A stretch of DNA of 17,329 nt from an uncultured Christensenella sp. (GTDB lineage Bacteria > Bacillota > Clostridia > Christensenellales > UBA1242), in NCBI GenBank assembly GCA_949291975.1, contig CASEYA010000035.1, positions 1 to 17,329 of the forward strand, read 5' to 3'. Made by a program: the position numbers and the translations under genes. Of this stretch, positions 14,740-17,329 are shown piece after piece. Under the pieces are notes generated by a model. It made no database searches. It saw only the letters and a list, made by a program, of their open reading frames with translations, and was not told where the DNA came from. How positions within the stretch are numbered: the stretch's first letter is position 1; every line of letters begins with the position of its first letter.

Positions 14740-15057
14740 ATGACAGATTATGAAAATGAAATAATTGAAATTTATTCAGAGTTTATCAAAAAAGATTTAA
14801 GAAAGTATATCAATCTTTTAATCAATGACACAAACTTTGTTGAAGATGTGGAAAGGTCAAAGATATTTAGCGCTTTCAAAGATTTACCAACTGATAAAAG
14901 AATGGAAATGGTAAATGCTTGCTTGGGGAACACAGCACGCACCAACATTTTGTTTAGACTTGTTTTAAAACATCTATATAAACTGGCAATTAAAAGTGAA
15001 GATTTGTTTTTAGACCTATATTGGAAAGATAAAATTAAAGATATTGATATAATTTAG
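14740..15057 (+). CDS. Uncharacterised small helical protein (105 aa)
   Basis: No family recognised. The protein is charged and predicted almost wholly alpha-helical (YENEIIEIYSEFIKKDLRKY at the start), with a conserved-looking turn, FKDLPTDKRMEMVNACLGNT, and a Leu/Tyr/Lys C-terminal helix. There is no signal peptide or membrane segment. ATG 14740 was chosen because AGGAG (14730-14734) stands 5 nt upstream; an in-frame ATG at 14725 precedes that site. The next gene is a PD-(D/E)XK nuclease-like gene on the same strand 135 bp downstream, but a promoter-like sequence and a hairpin lie between them. A functional pair is possible but unproven. Confidence 0.8.
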   Translation: MTDYENEIIEIYSEFIKKDLRKYINLLINDTNFVEDVERSKIFSAFKDLPTDKRMEMVNACLGNTARTNILFRLVLKHLYKLAIKSEDLFLDLYWKDKIKDIDII

Positions 15058-15092
15058 AACAAAATTTTATATAAAAAATATAAACGATTTAG

Positions 15093-15120
15093 TTGTGTTA
15101 AAGGTGTTATAAGTTATAAT
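15093..15120 (+). promoter_or_regulatory. Possible promoter of the nuclease-like gene
   Basis: TTGTGT (15093-15098) and TATAAT (15115-15120) are 16 bp apart. The -10 lies in the loop of an inverted repeat (15100-15150). Confidence 0.5.
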
Positions 15121-15150
15121 CAGTTGTATTTTTTATATAATAACACTTTT
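15100..15150 (+). other. Inverted repeat enclosing a -10 box
   Basis: AAAGGTGTTA (15100-15109) pairs with TAACACTTTT (15141-15150, one G-U pair) over a 31-nt loop, followed by ATTTT. It could be an inefficient terminator of the 14740 gene, or an operator arm pair flanking the promoter of the next gene. Confidence 0.4.
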
Positions 15151-15192
15151 ATTTTACCATTTTTGTAACATTTTGATTAAGGAGCATTTCTT

Positions 15193-16005
15193 ATGACTAA
15201 ACAATTTTCAGTTAATGTTTTAAATAATATTATTTCAAACTTTGAAAAACAAGGCAAAATTTTTACCAATGAAAAGCAGTTACAATTTGAACTGGCTTTT
15301 GCATTAAAAGAAAAAGGTTATTTTGTTGAATGCGAAGTTTTATCTATCGGCCAAGATGAGCTGTGCGAAAACTATAAAGATAAAAAATTGTATACAGACA
15401 TAGTTATAGACCTTGGCGATAATAATTATGTGGCTATTGAACTTAAATATAAACTTTTGCAAAAGAAAATAATATATAATGTAAACGGGAAAAAGATTTT
15501 CGCATTTTCACAAGGTGCGCACAACATTGGTTCACATGACTTTTTATCAGATATTGAAAGACTAGAAAGAATAACAAAAACAAACAGAAAAGATAGATTA
15601 TTTTTTCAATTTAACCCCAAAAATAAAGTTATTAAAAGTTTTGCACTTATATTCACTAATGATAAAAATTATTATGTTCCATATAAAGAGAACAACAATC
15701 TAAACAGAGATTACAAACTGGTTGGCGAAAAACATGGCTTTATTTATAGTTATATAGCAGTTGATGAAAAAGATAAAAAAATTTATAGACCAAAAACTTC
15801 TCAAAAAGAAAAAATTATTCCTATTAAATCTAAAGAAGATTGTTATAAATATTGTGGCAAAATAAACAATAATAAGTTGCCCATATTGCTAACAGGCACA
15901 TACAAATGCGATTGGAAAGATTATAATGTTGCTATGTGTGCTAATTATGGCGAGAAAAACTATCCTAAATTCAAATATTTGTTGCTAGAAATTGATGATA
16001 ATTAA
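15193..16005 (+). CDS. PD-(D/E)XK nuclease-like protein
   Basis: This 270-residue soluble protein has the core pattern of restriction-endonuclease-like nucleases. A helix contains NEKQLQFELAFALKEKG (Glu27/Glu33), then comes a strand with YTDIVIDL (Asp69), then VAIELKYK (Glu83-x-Lys85), the D...ExK active-site spacing. A segment QGAHNIGSHDFLSDIERLER (107-126) follows, then an alpha/beta middle and a C-terminus with CDWKDYNVAMC. It resembles hypothetical nucleases common in gut anaerobes, but I cannot name its target. The start ATG 15193 has AAGGAG at 15179-15184. The gene looks more AT-rich than its neighbours (many ATA, TAT and AAT codons), which may hint at acquisition. A role in defence or DNA processing is inference. 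Confidence 0.85.
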   Translation: MTKQFSVNVLNNIISNFEKQGKIFTNEKQLQFELAFALKEKGYFVECEVLSIGQDELCENYKDKKLYTDIVIDLGDNNYVAIELKYKLLQKKIIYNVNGKKIFAFSQGAHNIGSHDFLSDIERLERITKTNRKDRLFFQFNPKNKVIKSFALIFTNDKNYYVPYKENNNLNRDYKLVGEKHGFIYSYIAVDEKDKKIYRPKTSQKEKIIPIKSKEDCYKYCGKINNNKLPILLTGTYKCDWKDYNVAMCANYGEKNYPKFKYLLLEIDDN

Positions 16006-16015
16006 TATTAAAGTT

Positions 16016-16050
16016 AAAGGGCAATATCAAAAAATGATGTTGCTTTTTTA
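16016..16050 (+). terminator. Terminator of the nuclease-like gene
   Basis: AAAGGGCAATATCA (16016-16029) pairs with TGATGTTGCTTTTT (16035-16048, two G-U pairs) over a 5-nt A loop, 10 nt after the stop codon. Confidence 0.85.
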
Positions 16051-16200
16051 TTTAAATGCGTTATTTTTATACTTTATTATTTTAATTTTTAATATTATTG
16101 GCACTAACACTATTTAATGAGTCTAAACCTTTGGTTTTGCCAAGGTATTTTTGGCTTTTAAACTGTGGTTTAATTTTAGAAGAAGTAAAAGCATCAAAAA

Positions 16201-16223
16201 CAAAAAAAGCAGATGTCTGCTTT
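16201..16223 (-). terminator. Terminator overlapping the stop codon of the PRC-barrel gene
   Basis: AAAGCAGA (16206-16213) and TCTGCTTT (16216-16223) are perfectly complementary. On the - strand the hairpin is followed by a T-rich run (TTTTTG...). The TAA stop (16222-16224) forms the base of the stem. Confidence 0.8.
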
Positions 16224-16890
16224 AATAGGTAAAGCGAGAAAGGTCGCTTAACACATTGTGCTGTTTTGCCAGTGCAAGAATATGTGGCGTTATGATTGAG
16301 TTTTTTCTTGCAATAAGTGTGTCGTTATATCCAACAAGGTCTTTTAAAAGTTTTCTGCCAATCAGGTTGTTTTTTGAACTTATGCGTGGCGGAATTTTTG
16401 TTTCTAAAATGTTCACAACTTGCGAAGTTGGCGAAAGCGGAATTTGTGGAACTTTTGGCTTGAAGTGATGTTTTTTGTGCTTGGAATTTTTATCAATGAT
16501 AATTGCACTTTCATTTGAAATGATGTTTTCCAGCGTAAATTGTGCGTTTTCTGTTGCAAGATAGATTATTTTAAACTTTTCATCAAATTCAATATCTTTC
16601 ACCGTTTGCAAAAAATTGCCTTCAATATCAAAAACACTTTTGCCGATAAATGTTTCTTTGATATAAGGCTCACTTTGTGTTATTTTGTTTGCGTTGCGAA
16701 TCAAAATTGCATCTTCGCCAATTTTATATATATCTTTTTTGTTCACAACTTTTTTTGTTTCTTCCTCAATGTCTGCAAGCAAAAGTTGAGACATAGATTT
16801 GTTTTTTATCACAACATCCAAAACATAACTGTCCACTTTTCCTTCATATATAAGCACAACTTTTTTACCAATAAAACTTGAATATTTCAT
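16222..16890 (-). CDS. PRC-barrel-like domain protein
   Basis: This 222-residue soluble protein has two similar beta-rich modules. The first (about 5-72) runs from FIGKKVVLIYEGKVDSYVLD to a VVNKKDIYKIGEDAILI segment. The second (about 81-135) runs from FIGKSVFDIEGNFLQTVKDI to ENIISNESAIII. Both have the G-K-x-V...G...V-x-D-I...L opening and the terminal (D/N)I...I-x-x-(D/N)-A-(I/L) strand of PRC-barrel domains. A His/Lys/Pro linker (KHKKHHFKPKVPQIPLSP) leads to a C-terminal helical region (NNLIGRKLLKDLVGYN...). PRC-barrel proteins serve as RNA-processing, photosynthetic and sporulation-linked adaptors; no specific role can be assigned. ATG 16888-16890 has AAAGGAGTGA (16895-16904) upstream and a TATAAT at 16932-16937 without a clear -35. 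It diverges from the 17045 gene. Confidence 0.78.
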   Translation of the reverse strand: MKYSSFIGKKVVLIYEGKVDSYVLDVVIKNKSMSQLLLADIEEETKKVVNKKDIYKIGEDAILIRNANKITQSEPYIKETFIGKSVFDIEGNFLQTVKDIEFDEKFKIIYLATENAQFTLENIISNESAIIIDKNSKHKKHHFKPKVPQIPLSPTSQVVNILETKIPPRISSKNNLIGRKLLKDLVGYNDTLIARKNSIITPHILALAKQHNVLSDLSRFTY

Positions 16891-16992
16891 TTTTCACTCC
16901 TTTCAACTATTTATATGAAAATAAAAGTTATATTATAAAAGAAATTTTTAGCGAAAAATAAAAAAAATTTTAATATTTTTCAAAAATGGGTC

Positions 16993-17021
16993 TTGAAATA
17001 TCATGCTTTTTGAGATACAAT
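16993..17021 (+). promoter_or_regulatory. Sigma-A promoter of the 17045 gene
   Basis: TTGAAA (16993-16998) and TACAAT (17016-17021) are 17 bp apart. AAGGAG follows at 17031-17036. Confidence 0.78.
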
Positions 17022-17044
17022 ATTATTTACAAGGAGAAAAAATC

Positions 17045-17329
17045 ATGGATACAAGCAGAATAAAACATTCAGTAATTAAAAATAAGTTAAGTAAAATGGA
17101 ATTAGTTTCAATTCATGTTGGCAATTTGGAACAATTTAGCAGTAAAGACCAATTTTTCTTAATAGATGAAATTCAGCGCAGGGTAGAAAGTGGAAAAATT
17201 GTTTTTGACCAAGAACACATTTTTAGTGTAAAATTCAACGCCGAAGATTTAAAAGAAAATGAAACCGAAAAAAGAATTCAACTGGTAAAAATTGTTGATG
17301 ATGCAGTTAAAGATTATCACGAGTTAACC
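17045..17329 (+). CDS. Uncharacterised protein, 3'-truncated by window edge
   Basis: ATG 17045, with AAGGAG 8 nt upstream and a good promoter, opens a frame that runs for 95 codons to the right edge. The N-terminus is MDTSRIKHSVIKNKLSKMEL, followed by VSIHVGNLEQFSSKDQFFLI and several charged helices with Glu/Asp/Lys. There is no signal peptide or membrane segment in the visible part. I recognise no family. Confidence 0.8.
   Translation, partial: MDTSRIKHSVIKNKLSKMELVSIHVGNLEQFSSKDQFFLIDEIQRRVESGKIVFDQEHIFSVKFNAEDLKENETEKRIQLVKIVDDAVKDYHELT

Noticed and set aside
16127..16159. Hairpins ACCTTTGG/CCAAGGT and GCCAA/TTGGC followed by TTTT
   Set aside because: Short overlapping stems about 80 nt past a stronger terminator, with no transcript to assign.
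16540..16881. 113-codon frame on the + strand
   Set aside because: Antisense shadow of the PRC-barrel gene, Phe/Cys-rich, without start signals.
16905..16935. Sigma-E-like box (ATA-N16-CATATAAA) upstream of the PRC-barrel gene
   Set aside because: The last conserved T is missing and such matches are expected by chance in this AT-rich region.
1..17329. tRNA, rRNA, CRISPR array, insertion sequence or phage genes
   Set aside because: I looked for T-loop-like motifs, spaced direct repeats, terminal inverted repeats and transposase or integrase motifs on both strands and saw none.

Overview
The window is AT-rich chromosomal DNA from a low-GC Gram-positive bacterium, most likely an uncultured member of Clostridia (Bacillota). 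The evidence is a Firmicutes-type AddA nuclease C-terminus, a yabP-yabQ sporulation pair, strong AGGAG-type ribosome binding sites before most genes, and many sigma-A promoters with 17-bp spacers. The yabPQ pair suggests an endospore former or a descendant of one. I see no rRNA, tRNA, CRISPR array, insertion sequence or phage structural gene. About half of the genes are recognisable housekeeping functions and the rest are uncharacterised.

Layout. 1-3.7 kb: the 3' end of addA (recombination helicase/nuclease), then a long three-TM protein with coiled coils, a 13-residue tandem repeat and a lysine-rich histone-H1-like tail. That gene has a perfect consensus promoter whose -35 box lies in the last codons of addA, and it ends at a strong terminator followed by a second long hairpin. 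4.0-6.2 kb: two divergent unknown genes, a helical-repeat-like protein (-) and a soluble 252-aa protein (+), each with its own good promoter. 6.4-8.2 kb: yabP-yabQ (-), stop and start overlapping by one base, diverging from rlmN (+). 8.3-10.0 kb: a possible 40-aa ORF, a metallo-beta-lactamase-fold hydrolase and a Nudix hydrolase, all on the - strand. 10.1-12.2 kb: a fused ADP-forming acyl-CoA synthetase (+), transcribed from a promoter back to back with the Nudix promoter. 12.5-14.4 kb: a - strand cluster of a 59-aa protein, an iron-sulfur flavoprotein-like reductase and a membrane-anchored propeller-like protein. 14.7-16.0 kb: two + strand genes, a 105-aa helical protein and a PD-(D/E)XK nuclease-like protein. 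16.2-17.3 kb: a PRC-barrel-like protein (-) and the 5' end of another unknown gene (+).

How the genes fit together. Most units are one to three genes bounded by clear promoters and hairpin terminators, several of the latter bidirectional between convergent genes. Functional links I can support are YabP with YabQ (spore envelope assembly), and the likely co-transcription of the flavoprotein with the propeller protein (2-nt gap). The ADP-forming synthetase points to ATP conservation from acyl-CoA thioesters in a fermentative anaerobe.

The best places to look for something undescribed are the repeat/coiled-coil/lysine-tail membrane protein (874-3693), the nuclease-like gene with its small neighbour (14740-16005) and the flavoprotein/propeller cluster (12497-14386). 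None can be named as a defined new system from sequence alone.
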